Assembly (NCBI RefSeq): GCF_020711235.1
Contig: NZ_JAJFAV010000001.1
Location: 496,001-560,000, forward strand
Direction of reading: 5' to 3'
DNA from: Hymenobacter sp. 15J16-1T3B
GTDB taxonomy: Bacteria; Bacteroidota; Bacteroidia; Cytophagales; Hymenobacteraceae
Length of the DNA: 64,000 bases
Shown here: piece by piece, positions 41,909-50,036 of the stretch
Position numbering within the stretch: position 1 is the stretch's first letter
Layout: each line of letters begins with the position of its first letter
Notes under the pieces: generated by a model
The model's database searches: none
What the model was told of the DNA's origin: nothing
What the model saw: the letters and a program-made list of their open reading frames with translations, nothing else
Translations under genes and position numbers: made by a program

Positions 41909-42965
41909 CGGCTACCACGGCGGTTTCGTCCAGCAGGGGTTCTTCGGTGAGGCCGCGCAGGCCCTTGCCGGTCTTGAGCATGCTCACCACGAAGCTGATG
42001 CCGCCCATGAGCACCACCAACAGCGTTTGGGCACCGTGCACCACCAGGGCGTAGGCAATGCCGGCTTCGGGCGAGATGCCGAAGGCCAGCAAGATGCTCT
42101 GCACCAGCAGGTGGAAGGTGCCGATGCCGCCCGATACCGGGGCAGCCATGCCCACGGCGCCGAACGTGAGGGCGGCCAGGCCGGCGCGCCAGCCCAAGTT
42201 GTAGGTTTCGGGGAAGGCAAAGAAGGCCAAGTAGTCCATCAGGAAGTACACCAGCCAGGTGAAGAACGTGTGGAAGAGAAACAGCCACTTGTTTTCGATG
42301 CGGCGGATGCTGAACACGCCGGCCAGCAGGCCCCGCAGGAAATTGAACAGGCGGTTGAACAGCGCGTTCTGCCGCAGGCGCTCCAAGTTGCGCACCAGGG
42401 CCCACAGCACGCTCAGACCCAACACCACCGCAATGCCCGCCGCAATGAGCAGCGGGGTGCGGTTGCGCGACATGGCATCGACGGTGGCGCCCCCGCCCAG
42501 GATTTTATCGACGGTAAAAGCCCAGAACTTGTTGAAATCCAGCATCAATGTAGCCCCAAGCAAGCAGAAGAGCACAAACACATCGATGACGCGCTCGGTG
42601 ATGACCGAGCCCAGGCCGACTTGCACCGGCACGCCGCCGTTGCGCCGCAGCACCGAGCAGCGGATGACTTCGCCCATGCGCGGCAGCACCAAGTTGGCCA
42701 GGTAGCCCACCATCATGGCGTGGTACACCTCCCAAAAGGAGGCTTTCTGCCCGGCCGCGTCGAGCTGCATCTTCCAGCGGTAGCCCCGGCTGAAGTAGCC
42801 CAGCGCCGACAGAATCATGGTCAGCCCCATCCAGAAATAATTGGCCTCCCGCATGTACTGCCCGATGCGGCTCAGGTCCTGTCCGCGCACGGCGTACACC
42901 ATCAGGGCGCCGGAAAACGCCAGCAGCAGGGCGTATTTGATGATGTTCAGTAGTTTCTTGCCCAT
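41898..42965 (-). CDS. lysylphosphatidylglycerol synthase/flippase-like transmembrane protein (UPF0104/YbhN)
   Basis: 355 residues with about seven to eight membrane helices (from LLNIIKYALLLAFSGALMVYAVRG to LVVLMGGISFVVSMLKTG). The family signatures SRGYRWKMQLDAAG, VGYLANLVLPRMGEVIRCSVLRR and GSVITERVIDVFVLF are characteristic. Only the transmembrane half is present, without the aminoacyl-transferase domain, so it is more likely a lipid flippase-type protein than an MprF. It lies between panD and rfaE2, with overlapping genes downstream. Confidence 0.88.
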   Translation of the reverse strand: MGKKLLNIIKYALLLAFSGALMVYAVRGQDLSRIGQYMREANYFWMGLTMILSALGYFSRGYRWKMQLDAAGQKASFWEVYHAMMVGYLANLVLPRMGEVIRCSVLRRNGGVPVQVGLGSVITERVIDVFVLFCLLGATLMLDFNKFWAFTVDKILGGGATVDAMSRNRTPLLIAAGIAVVLGLSVLWALVRNLERLRQNALFNRLFNFLRGLLAGVFSIRRIENKWLFLFHTFFTWLVYFLMDYLAFFAFPETYNLGWRAGLAALTFGAVGMAAPVSGGIGTFHLLVQSILLAFGISPEAGIAYALVVHGAQTLLVVLMGGISFVVSMLKTGKGLRGLTEEPLLDETAVVADVE

Positions 42966-42998
42966 AAGTGCGGTGCTGGTATGCGAGGCGGCATAAGA

Positions 42999-43024
42999 AA
43001 GCCAACGACGCGGGTCGTTGGCTT
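42999..43024 (-). terminator. hairpin after panD
   Basis: An 11-bp stem (AAGCCAACGAC at 42999-43009 with GTCGTTGGCTT at 43014-43024) followed by T-rich sequence on the minus strand, 17 bases after panD. Confidence 0.7.
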
Positions 43025-43040
43025 GATGACGGATTGAGGA

Positions 43041-43388
43041 CTAGACCAACCGGTTGTGCTGGTCGGGAAATATCACGGTAGGTTGGTGGGCCCGGGCCTC
43101 GGCAAAGTCGACGAGGGCGTAGGAAAAAACGATGATGATGTCGCCCACGGCCACGCGGCGGGCGGCCGGCCCGTTCAGGCAAATCATGCCCGAGCCCCGC
43201 TCACCCTTGATGGTGTAGGTTTCGAGCCGCTCCCCGTTGTTGACGTTGACCACGGTCACCTTCTCGTTTTCCACCATGTTGGCCGCGTCGAGCAGGTCTT
43301 CGTCGATGGTGATGCTGCCCACGTAGTGCAGCTCCGCCTGCGTGACCTTAACGCGGTGAATTTTCGATTTGAGAACCTCGATGTGCAT
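43041..43388 (-). CDS. panD: aspartate 1-decarboxylase precursor
   Basis: Makes beta-alanine from aspartate for pantothenate. 115 residues, normal length. The self-cleavage site is Gly24-Ser25 in HYVGSITID, which yields the pyruvoyl group. Later [34 protein letters not shown] is the family core. ATG 43388 ([21 protein letters not shown]). Placed 148 bases after panC on the same strand, so the two may be cotranscribed, supplying both halves of pantothenate. Confidence 0.94.
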   Translation of the reverse strand: MHIEVLKSKIHRVKVTQAELHYVGSITIDEDLLDAANMVENEKVTVVNVNNGERLETYTIKGERGSGMICLNGPAARRVAVGDIIIVFSYALVDFAEARAHQPTVIFPDQHNRLV

Positions 43389-43536
43389 GGGAAAAGCGAG
43401 CGGGTGATTTTGGGCCGCAAAGATACACAGTTAGGGTGTGAGAGTAAGAGGGAACGGGGGCAGGAGTTGTTAGAGGCATCCGGGCAAGTCCTGAGCGGTA
43501 AACCACCCCTTCTTTTTGCCCCGCCTTCACACCTGC

Positions 43537-44391
43537 TTACCCCACGCCAACTAGCACGTTGTCGATGAGGCGCACGCCGCCGAGCCACGCGGCCAGGCAA
43601 ATCACCAGCGGCTGTTCGGCCGAGGGGCCCGCCCAGGCCGGCTGCAGGGTCTGCGCGTCGGCCACTTCCAGGTACTCCAGCTCGATGTCGGGAAACTGCT
43701 GCAGCCACTCCGCGCCTTGTTGCTGGGCCTCGCCCGGCGAGCTGCCCGCGTGCAGGGCCGCGGCGGTGAGCTGCAGGGCCTCGTAGAGGCGCGGCGCCAC
43801 GGCGCGGGCCTCCGGGCGCAGCCGCCGGTTGCGCGAGGACATGGCCAGGCCGTCGTCTTCCCGGATGGTGGGGCAGCTGACCAGCTCCAGGTCGAAGCTC
43901 AGATCGGCCAGCAGCTGCCGCACCACGGCCACCTGCTGCCAGTCTTTCTGCCCGAAGTAGGCCCGGTGCGGGCGGCTGAGGTGAAATAGCTTGCTAACCA
44001 CCGTGGCCACCCCGTTGAAGTGCCCGGGGCGCTTGGCGCCTTCCATCACCCGCTCCAGCGGCCCGAAATCGAAGCGCACCACGCTCGGGCGCGGGTACAT
44101 CTGCTCCACGGTGGGCGCAAAAATCACCGCGGCGCCCGTGCCCTGCAGCAGTTCCGCGTCGGATTCGAGGGTGCGGGGATAGAATTTGAAGTCGTCCGCG
44201 TTGTTGAACTGCGTCGGGTTGACGAAGATGCTAACCACGACCACGTCGTTTTCGGCCGCAGCGCTGCGCACGAGCTGTAAATGCCCTTCGTGCAGGGCGC
44301 CCATGGTGGGCACAAAGCCAATGCGGCGGCCCTCCCGGCGCCAGGTTTCGGTGAGGGTTTGCAACGCGTCGGCGGTTTCAAGTATCTCCAT
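43537..44391 (-). CDS. panC: pantothenate synthetase
   Basis: Joins pantoate and beta-alanine in an ATP-dependent reaction. 284 residues. Motifs: FVPTMGALHEGHLQLV (HxGH-type nucleotide binding), VSIFVNPTQFNNADDFKFYPRTLESD, GQKDWQQVAVVRQLL, and SSRNRRLRPEAR (the KMSKS-like counterpart). ATG 44391 (MEILETADALQTLTE). The open frame continues upstream to 45501, but that is only the reverse side of the GT5 gene. A GC-rich hairpin lies 13-31 bases before the start codon (44404-44422). It diverges from the GT5 gene. Confidence 0.95.
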   Translation of the reverse strand: MEILETADALQTLTETWRREGRRIGFVPTMGALHEGHLQLVRSAAAENDVVVVSIFVNPTQFNNADDFKFYPRTLESDAELLQGTGAAVIFAPTVEQMYPRPSVVRFDFGPLERVMEGAKRPGHFNGVATVVSKLFHLSRPHRAYFGQKDWQQVAVVRQLLADLSFDLELVSCPTIREDDGLAMSSRNRRLRPEARAVAPRLYEALQLTAAALHAGSSPGEAQQQGAEWLQQFPDIELEYLEVADAQTLQPAWAGPSAEQPLVICLAAWLGGVRLIDNVLVGVG

Positions 44392-44403
44392 GTCAGCGAG
44401 ACG

Positions 44404-44422
44404 CCCCCGGAAGTTCCGGGGG
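44404..44422 (-). promoter_or_regulatory. hairpin in the panC 5' leader
   Basis: CCCCCGG (44404-44410) and CCGGGGG (44416-44422) form a stable 7-bp stem close to the panC start codon; it could limit ribosome access. Confidence 0.45.
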
Positions 44423-44443
44423 GAGTATAATGGATTTATCGGG

Positions 44444-44461
44444 CAAAATTGTTTAATTTTG
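44444..44461. promoter_or_regulatory. overlapping divergent promoters of panC and the GT5-glmS genes
   Basis: CAAAATT (44444-44450) and AATTTTG (44455-44461) form an inverted repeat. Read forward, TAATTTTG (44454-44461) is a perfect -7 element for the GT5 gene. Read in reverse, CAATTTTG (44451-44444) is a one-mismatch -7 element for panC, so the two promoters overlap. Confidence 0.6.
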
Positions 44462-44508
44462 TGCAGCCCAATGGTGTTCCCTTTTTCTAACCCCTCCATT
44501 ACGCCCGT

Positions 44509-45321
44509 ATGTCGAAGCTGAGAATCCTCTACGCCGCCACGGAAATCAACCCGTTTCTGCAAACGACTCGGGTAGCTGAGTTCCTGCGGCGCCTGCCCCA
44601 AGGTATGCAGGAAATGGGGATGGAAATCCGCATTTTCGTGCCCCGCTTCGGCATCATCAACGAACGGAAGAACCGCCTGCACGAGGTGGTGCGCCTCTCC
44701 GGCATCAACATCGCCGTGGGCGAAGATGAAAAGCCGCTGATCATCAAGGTGGCGTCGATTCCGAACGCCAAGCTGCAGGTGTACTTCATCGACAACGAGG
44801 ACTACTTCCACCGCAAATCGGTGCTGCGCGACAAGAACGACCAGTTCCACGCCGACAACGACGAGCGCGCCATCTTCTTCTGCAAGGGCGTGCTCGAAAC
44901 GGTGAAGAAGCTCGGCTGGTCGCCGGACATCGTGCACTGCAACGACTGGATGACGGGCCTGATGCCCCTGTACCTGAAAACGACCTACAAGAAGGACCCG
45001 ATTTTCAAGGACGCCAAGTCGATTTTCACGGTCTACAACAACGAGTTTGACCACAAATTCGAGGGCAACATCATCGAGAAGGCCAAGATGCTCGACATCG
45101 ATGACTCGATGCTGGCCGCGCTGGAATCGGCCGACTTTGCCGGCTTCGTGAAGATTGGCATGGAGTACGCCGATGCCGTGGTGCGTTCCGACGAGGACTT
45201 CAGCGAAAACCTGAATGCCCTGTTTCAGGAGTACGCTACCCGCCACAATCTCGGCCAAGTGGCTGACGATGAGAACCTGCTGAGCTCTTACTACGCGCTG
45301 TATAATGAATTGGCCAACTAG
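44509..45321 (+). CDS. stand-alone GT5 starch/glycogen synthase N-terminal domain protein
   Basis: 270 residues. It resembles the N-terminal Rossmann domain of glycogen/starch synthases (GT5), e.g. RILYAATEINPFLQTTRVAEFLRRLP, EIRIFVPRFGIINERKNRLHEVVRLSG, and SPDIVHCNDWMTGLMPLYLKTTYK. The usual KxGG of full enzymes at the front is changed here to NPFLQTTRVAEF, and the whole C-terminal half, which binds ADP-glucose, is missing. So it cannot be a normal glycogen synthase. A conserved Bacteroidota partner of DUF4270 and glmS; its function is open. Starts at ATG 44509; the DUF4270 gene overlaps its end by 17 bases. Confidence 0.88.
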   Translation: MSKLRILYAATEINPFLQTTRVAEFLRRLPQGMQEMGMEIRIFVPRFGIINERKNRLHEVVRLSGINIAVGEDEKPLIIKVASIPNAKLQVYFIDNEDYFHRKSVLRDKNDQFHADNDERAIFFCKGVLETVKKLGWSPDIVHCNDWMTGLMPLYLKTTYKKDPIFKDAKSIFTVYNNEFDHKFEGNIIEKAKMLDIDDSMLAALESADFAGFVKIGMEYADAVVRSDEDFSENLNALFQEYATRHNLGQVADDENLLSSYYALYNELAN

Positions 45322-46771
45322 GCTGTTTCCCGTTCGGACGTCGATGGCATTGCTGTTGACGTCCGCATTGTTTTCGCTCGCTTCGTGCGAGGACACCAAC
45401 GAACTGGGCGTTGACTTGCCGGGAACTACGCCCATCAACACCGAATTCGAGGAATTCCCGGTTACTGCGTCCACCACTCGGCTGGATTCGCTGCCGACCA
45501 CCCAGAAGGACCACTTCCTGGTGGGTCAGCTGCAAGACGGCAACACCGGCGGCCTGCTGGAGGCCCGGTCGTTCTTGGAAGTAGCCGCGTCTACCGACTC
45601 GCTGCCCTCGCAGTACGCGTCGCTGAATCCCAAGCTGGATTCGGTGGTGATACTGGCCGGGTTCGACCGCGTGTACGGCAGCACCACGGCGCCCATGCGC
45701 CTGACGCTCTACGACCTGCAGCAGCCGCTGGACGACTTCACGACTTACAACTCCACCAGCACCATTCCGCTGGGGGCAGCCATTGCGTCGAACGTGGCGG
45801 TGAACTTGAACCGGACCGTACGCGACAAAATCAACACGCTGGACAGCCTGCAGAACCTGCCGGCCCGGATTCCGCTGTCGGCCGATCCGGCAAACCCGAC
45901 GACGTGGGCGCGGCAGCTGTTTGCCAAGCTGCTGTCGACGTCGTCGGTTACGCTCACGGACACGGACCTGCGCACGGTGTGGAAGGGCATCGGGCTGGTA
46001 GCCAATAGCTCGGGCACGGCCGTCGGCTTTAGCCGTTCGGTGCTCTCGTCGGTGTACGTGTACTACCATTTGCCCATCACCGCCAGCGTGAACAAGCGCA
46101 AGGTGTACCGCATCCTGTTCGGCGACCCACTGCAAGTGGCGTCGTCGCCGCGCTACTTCTCCAACATTCGCTACACGCTCAACACGCCCGGCTCGCCGTT
46201 CAACGCGCTGCAGGGCAACGGCCGGGCGCAGGTGGCTTCGACGGCCTCCGGCGACGTGGTCTACAGCCAAGACGGCACCGGCCTGACTACCAAGCTGGTC
46301 ATTCCGGGCCTGGACGTGCTGAAGGCGCGACAGGCGCAGGGCAACCTAATCATCAACCGGGCGGAGCTGATTGTGCCGGTCAAGTCGTACAGCACGGCGC
46401 AGTTTAGCGCACCCGCGCAGCTGTACCTCTACGAGGCCAACAACGACAACAACCGCATTCTGCTCTACAACAACGGCTTGCTTCAGTATGACCGTTTGGT
46501 GCAGCAGGAAGGCTACCTCGTGCCGACGGCCAACCTTCCGCAGGCATTGTCACTGGTTGAGGCCAACGCCACCACCAAGTACTACCGTACCTTGCTGACC
46601 GGCTACGTGCAGGCCTACGCCAAAGGCCAGCTGCCCGCGCCGGCCCCGACGGCGCTGCTGCTCTCGCCCACGCGCCGGCGTTCTGGCGGAGAGCTGACGC
46701 TGGACCGCGCGGCAATCGATGCGCCAAATATCAAGCTGCGCGTATACTACTCGAAGACGACGGCGCGCTAG
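45305..46771 (+). CDS. DUF4270 family lipoprotein
   Basis: 488 residues. Signal peptide with lipobox (LFSLASC, so an N-terminal lipoprotein; MALLLTSALFSLASCEDTNELGVDLPG). Beta-rich throughout, with DSLPTTQKDHFLVGQLQD, SLNPKLDSVVILAGFDRVYGSTTAPMRLTLYDL, NIRYTLNTPGSP and LVIPGLDVL, and a C-terminus with repeated strands (NNDNNRILLYNNG). DUF4270 proteins are Bacteroidota-specific envelope proteins of unknown role. Start at ATG 45305 overlaps the GT5 gene; an in-frame ATG at 45344 would give a cleaner signal peptide. It lies between GT5 and glmS, suggesting a cell-envelope job. Confidence 0.88.
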   Translation: MNWPTRLFPVRTSMALLLTSALFSLASCEDTNELGVDLPGTTPINTEFEEFPVTASTTRLDSLPTTQKDHFLVGQLQDGNTGGLLEARSFLEVAASTDSLPSQYASLNPKLDSVVILAGFDRVYGSTTAPMRLTLYDLQQPLDDFTTYNSTSTIPLGAAIASNVAVNLNRTVRDKINTLDSLQNLPARIPLSADPANPTTWARQLFAKLLSTSSVTLTDTDLRTVWKGIGLVANSSGTAVGFSRSVLSSVYVYYHLPITASVNKRKVYRILFGDPLQVASSPRYFSNIRYTLNTPGSPFNALQGNGRAQVASTASGDVVYSQDGTGLTTKLVIPGLDVLKARQAQGNLIINRAELIVPVKSYSTAQFSAPAQLYLYEANNDNNRILLYNNGLLQYDRLVQQEGYLVPTANLPQALSLVEANATTKYYRTLLTGYVQAYAKGQLPAPAPTALLLSPTRRRSGGELTLDRAAIDAPNIKLRVYYSKTTAR

Positions 46772-46775
46772 CCCT

Positions 46776-46783
46776 TACTTTTG
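46776..46783 (+). promoter_or_regulatory. -7 promoter element of glmS
   Basis: Perfect TAnnTTTG (TACTTTTG), 70 bases before the glmS ATG, so glmS can be transcribed independently of the upstream genes. No glmS ribozyme is visible in the leader. Confidence 0.65.
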
Positions 46784-46853
46784 CAGTCTGGCCCGAGCTT
46801 TGCCTCGGGCCGGACTTTCCATTTCCCCTGACTTTTTACTTTCCTGACCCCGT

Positions 46854-48689
46854 ATGTGCGGAATAGTAGCTTACATCGGACACCGTGAGGCTTGTCCCAT
46901 CATTTTGAAAGGCCTGCACCGCCTGGAGTACCGCGGGTACGACTCGGCCGGCATTGCGCTGCTCAACGGCGAACTGAACGTCTTCAAGAAGAAAGGTAAA
47001 GTAGCCGATTTGGAGTCGTTTATTGCCGACAAAAACGTGCACGCGCACATCGGCATGGGCCACACCCGTTGGGCCACCCACGGCGAGCCGAACGACGTCA
47101 ACGCGCACCCGCACTACTCCACCTCGGAGCGCATTGCCATCATCCACAACGGCATCATCGAGAACTACGCCGCCCTGAAGCAGCACCTGCAGCACCAAGG
47201 CCACGAGTTCCACTCCGACACCGATACGGAGGTGTTCGTGAACCTGATCGAGGAAATCCAGAAGCAGAACAACTGCTCGCTGGAAGAGGCCGTGCGCCTG
47301 GCCCTGCACGAGGTGGTGGGCGCCTACGCCATCGTGGTGCTGAGCAAGGACAACCCCGGGCAGCTGATTGCCGCTCGCAAAGGTTCGCCGCTGGTTATCG
47401 GCGTTGGGCAGGAGGAGTTTTTCCTGGCCTCGGACGCGACGCCCATCATTGAGTACACCAACGAGGTCGTGTATGTAAACGACTACGAAATTGCCGTCAT
47501 CCGCGACGGGAAGCTCGACATCCGCACCAAGGAAGACGTACAGCAGACGCCCTACATTCAGAAGCTGGAGCTGGAGCTCGACAGCATCGAGAAGGGCGGC
47601 TACGAGCACTTCATGCTGAAGGAAATCTTCGAGCAGCCGAAGTCGATTCTGGATTCGATGCGCGGCCGCCTGGAGCTGGAAGCTTCGCACCTGAACATGG
47701 GCGGCGTGCGTGCCTTTGAGCAGAAGTTCTTGAACGCGCAGCGCATCATCATCGTGGCCTGCGGCACCTCCTGGCACGCCGGCCTGGTGGCCGAGTACCT
47801 GCTGGAGGATCTAGCGCGCATCCCGGTGGAAGTGGAGTACGCCTCGGAGTTCCGCTACCGCAACCCGGTGCTGTCGGAGCGCGACATCGTTATTGCCATT
47901 TCGCAGTCGGGTGAGACGGCCGACACCCTGGCTGCCATCGAACTGGCTAAGAGCAAGGGCGCTACCATTTTCGGCATCTGCAACGTGGTGGGTTCGAGCA
48001 TTGCCCGCGCCACCGACGCGGGTGCGTACACCCACGCCGGCCCGGAAATTGGCGTAGCCTCGACCAAGGCCTTCACGGCCCAGGTGACGGTGCTGACGCT
48101 GCTGGCCATGATTGTGGGCCACCGCCGCGGCACGCTCTCCGACCAAAAGCTGCGCGAGCTGATGATGGAGCTGTACACCATTCCGCAGAAAGTGGAAAAG
48201 GCGCTGGAGCTGGACACCGAGATTCGCCAGATTTCGGAAATCTTCAAGGACGCCACCAACTTCCTATACCTGGGCCGCGGCTACAACTTCCCGGTAGCCC
48301 TGGAAGGCGCGCTGAAGCTCAAGGAAATCAGCTACATCCACGCCGAGGGCTACCCCGCGGCTGAGATGAAGCACGGCCCCATCGCGCTGATTGACGAGAA
48401 CATGCCGGTGGTCGTTATTGCCACCCGCGACAGCTCCTACGAAAAGATCGTGTCGAACATCCAGGAGGTGAAAGCCCGCAAGGGTCGCATCATCGCCGTG
48501 GTGAGCGAGGGCGACACGACCATCCCGCCGATGGCCGAATTCGTGGTGGAAGTGCCCCATACCTCGGAGGCCCTGACCCCGCTGGTGTCGGTGATTCCGC
48601 TGCAGTTGCTCTCATACCACATTGCCGTGCTCCGCGGCTGCAACGTGGACCAGCCCCGCAACCTGGCTAAGTCGGTAACGGTGGAGTAA
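46854..48689 (+). CDS. glmS: glutamine-fructose-6-phosphate aminotransferase (isomerising)
   Basis: Makes glucosamine-6-phosphate from fructose-6-phosphate and glutamine, first step to UDP-GlcNAc for peptidoglycan and lipid A. 611 residues. The catalytic N-terminal Cys2 is in MCGIVAYIG; glutaminase GMGHTRWATHGEPNDVNAHPH and LEYRGYDSAGIA. Two SIS sugar-isomerase domains follow (CGTSWHAGLVAEYLLE, SQSGETADTLAAIE; YLGRGYNFPVALEGALKLKEISYIHAEGYPAAEMKHGPIALI). C-terminus ends CNVDQPRNLAKSVTVE, as is standard. It is the last gene of the GT5-DUF4270-glmS run and has a strong terminator. Confidence 0.96.
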   Translation: MCGIVAYIGHREACPIILKGLHRLEYRGYDSAGIALLNGELNVFKKKGKVADLESFIADKNVHAHIGMGHTRWATHGEPNDVNAHPHYSTSERIAIIHNGIIENYAALKQHLQHQGHEFHSDTDTEVFVNLIEEIQKQNNCSLEEAVRLALHEVVGAYAIVVLSKDNPGQLIAARKGSPLVIGVGQEEFFLASDATPIIEYTNEVVYVNDYEIAVIRDGKLDIRTKEDVQQTPYIQKLELELDSIEKGGYEHFMLKEIFEQPKSILDSMRGRLELEASHLNMGGVRAFEQKFLNAQRIIIVACGTSWHAGLVAEYLLEDLARIPVEVEYASEFRYRNPVLSERDIVIAISQSGETADTLAAIELAKSKGATIFGICNVVGSSIARATDAGAYTHAGPEIGVASTKAFTAQVTVLTLLAMIVGHRRGTLSDQKLRELMMELYTIPQKVEKALELDTEIRQISEIFKDATNFLYLGRGYNFPVALEGALKLKEISYIHAEGYPAAEMKHGPIALIDENMPVVVIATRDSSYEKIVSNIQEVKARKGRIIAVVSEGDTTIPPMAEFVVEVPHTSEALTPLVSVIPLQLLSYHIAVLRGCNVDQPRNLAKSVTVE

Positions 48690-48707
48690 GCTCCGGGCTT
48701 AAAATGC

Positions 48708-48741
48708 AAAAGCCGCTTCGGTTCTCCGAAGCGGCTTTTTT
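48708..48741 (+). terminator. glmS terminator
   Basis: Stem AAAAGCCGCTTCGG (48708-48721) with CCGAAGCGGCTTTT (48726-48739) and six T residues, 18 bases after glmS and 15 before the convergent gene's stop. Confidence 0.92.
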
Positions 48742-48756
48742 GTTGCGGTTTTGCCT

Positions 48757-49443
48757 CTACAAGTCAAATGACTCACCGCGCAGGGCCAGGCGCTTGAGCA
48801 GGGGGCAAATGTGGTAGCGCGGGTCGTGAGTGTCGTCCCACAGCATGCTGAGCACGTCGTGCAGGCGGGCAACGCCTACGGCATTGGCTTGGGCCAGCAG
48901 GTTGCCGAGGACGGGCGTCAGCGCCGCGCTGGCGCCCGCGGGGCTGACAAGGCCTTCTTGCAGGGCAAAGCAAGCCTCATTGACGCTCAGGGCCAGCAGG
49001 CGAGGCGTAAACAGGCCCACGCGGTCGGCTACCAGGCAGTGCGCGGTGCCGAGGCGGGCGCACACATCGGCCAGTTGGTCGGCATCGTCGGCGTCGTAGG
49101 CGCTGACTTCGAGCAAGGGCCGGTTGAGCAGCGTGGGCAGGCCGCAGAAGCCGAACACCGGGTACGCGGGCTTGTCGGCCCCAAAGCGGCCGGCCAGGGA
49201 TTCGGTGGCGGCTTCGACGAAGGCCACAATGCCCTCTTTTTCCTCGTAGAGCGGGCCGTAGTTGCCAAAATCGAACACGACGTCGGCGGTGGGTAGCGCA
49301 TCGTCGAGTAGGGGCATGGCCTCCTCGATTTCGTCGACGAGGCGGCCGGGGCCGGCGGGCACAAAGGTGTACTGATGCGCAGAACCGAACTTCTGGCGAA
49401 ATTCGGCCGCAAGGTGGGCGCCGTCGAGGATGAGCAGGTGCAT
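48757..49443 (-). CDS. small protein related to the C-terminal domain of 3-hydroxyacyl-CoA dehydrogenase
   Basis: 228 residues starting MHLLILDGAHLAAEFRQKFG (ATG 49443). Its C-terminal part (ALSVNEACFALQEGLVSPAGASAALTPVLGNLLAQANAVGVARLHDVLSMLWDDTHDPRYHICPLLKRLALRG) (residues about 140-228) closely follows 3HCDH C-terminal domains, but the N-terminal part has no GxGxxG dinucleotide fold. So it may be a degenerate or non-catalytic relative, or a Bacteroidota-specific companion of a fatty-acid enzyme. No operon partner on its strand. Confidence 0.75.
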   Translation of the reverse strand: MHLLILDGAHLAAEFRQKFGSAHQYTFVPAGPGRLVDEIEEAMPLLDDALPTADVVFDFGNYGPLYEEKEGIVAFVEAATESLAGRFGADKPAYPVFGFCGLPTLLNRPLLEVSAYDADDADQLADVCARLGTAHCLVADRVGLFTPRLLALSVNEACFALQEGLVSPAGASAALTPVLGNLLAQANAVGVARLHDVLSMLWDDTHDPRYHICPLLKRLALRGESFDL

Positions 49444-49499
49444 GGTTTTGGGTAAGTTCGGCCCGCAAATTAGGGCCGCGCGGCCCGTTCCCTTTTCCC

Positions 49500-49886
49500 A
49501 TGGCAAACACCATCATCAACTCGCCCGAGGCTCCGGCCCCTATCGGGCCTTACAGCCAGGCCGTGCAGGCCGGCAACACCATCTACGTATCGGGCCAGAT
49601 TGCCCTCGACGCCTCGGGTGGGCAGCTCATCGGCGAAGGCGACGTGCAGGCCCAAACCCACCAGGTGATGCGCAACGTGCAGGCCGTGCTGGCCGCCGGC
49701 GGCTACACCTTGCAGGACGTGGTGAAGTGCAGCATCTTCGTCAAGGACCTTGGTCACTTCGGCACCATCAACGAAATCTACGGCTCCTACTTCGGCCAGG
49801 GCCCCTACCCCGCCCGCGAAACCGTGGAAGTAGCCCGCCTACCCAAGGACGTGCTGGTAGAAATTTCCTGCATAGCTGTCAAGTAG
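49500..49886 (+). CDS. ridA: RidA family protein (2-iminopropanoate/2-aminoacrylate deaminase)
   Basis: 128 residues. Removes reactive enamine/imine intermediates of PLP enzymes. The signature IGPYSQAVQAGNTIYVSGQIALD is at residues 15-37, and the active-site Arg and Cys/Glu region is GQGPYPARETVEVARLPKDVLVEISCIAV. Trimeric cytosolic enzyme. ATG 49500. A palindromic repeat starts a few bases after its stop codon. Confidence 0.93.
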   Translation: MANTIINSPEAPAPIGPYSQAVQAGNTIYVSGQIALDASGGQLIGEGDVQAQTHQVMRNVQAVLAAGGYTLQDVVKCSIFVKDLGHFGTINEIYGSYFGQGPYPARETVEVARLPKDVLVEISCIAVK

Positions 49887-49891
49887 CCAAG

Positions 49892-49964
49892 GGCGAAGTG
49901 GTGAAAGGTGAAATTGTGAAATGCCAGAACGTCACTTCACAAATTCACCTTTCACCACTTCGCC
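49892..49964. repeat. intergenic palindromic repeat, GTGAAAGGTGAAAT family (copy 2)
   Basis: Left arm 49892-49920 and right arm 49936-49964 are inverted complements over 28 of 29 positions, with a 15-base loop. The left arm begins six bases after the RidA stop (GGCGAAGTGGTGAAAGG) and is nearly identical to the arm after the ABC exporter stop at 15222. No coding content. Folds into a very stable hairpin, which could act as a terminator or mRNA stabiliser. Confidence 0.85.
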
Positions 49965-49977
49965 ATTTGCGTATTCG

Positions 49978-49985
49978 TACCTTTG
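49978..49985 (+). promoter_or_regulatory. -7 promoter element of gltX
   Basis: Perfect TAnnTTTG (TACCTTTG), 51 bases upstream of the start codon and just after the repeat. Confidence 0.65.
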
Positions 49986-50036
49986 CGCCGCGTTTGGGCC
50001 CGGGCAGTTAGCCGGGGCCCGAAATTGTCGTTTCGT

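Noticed and set aside
44392-45501. 370-codon N-terminal extension of panC
   Set aside because: Antisense to the GT5 gene; PanC similarity begins at ATG 44391.
46772-46853. Possible glmS ribozyme upstream of glmS
   Set aside because: The gap is only about 80 bases, with a promoter box in it and no double-pseudoknot-like core; the ribozyme is known mainly from Firmicutes.
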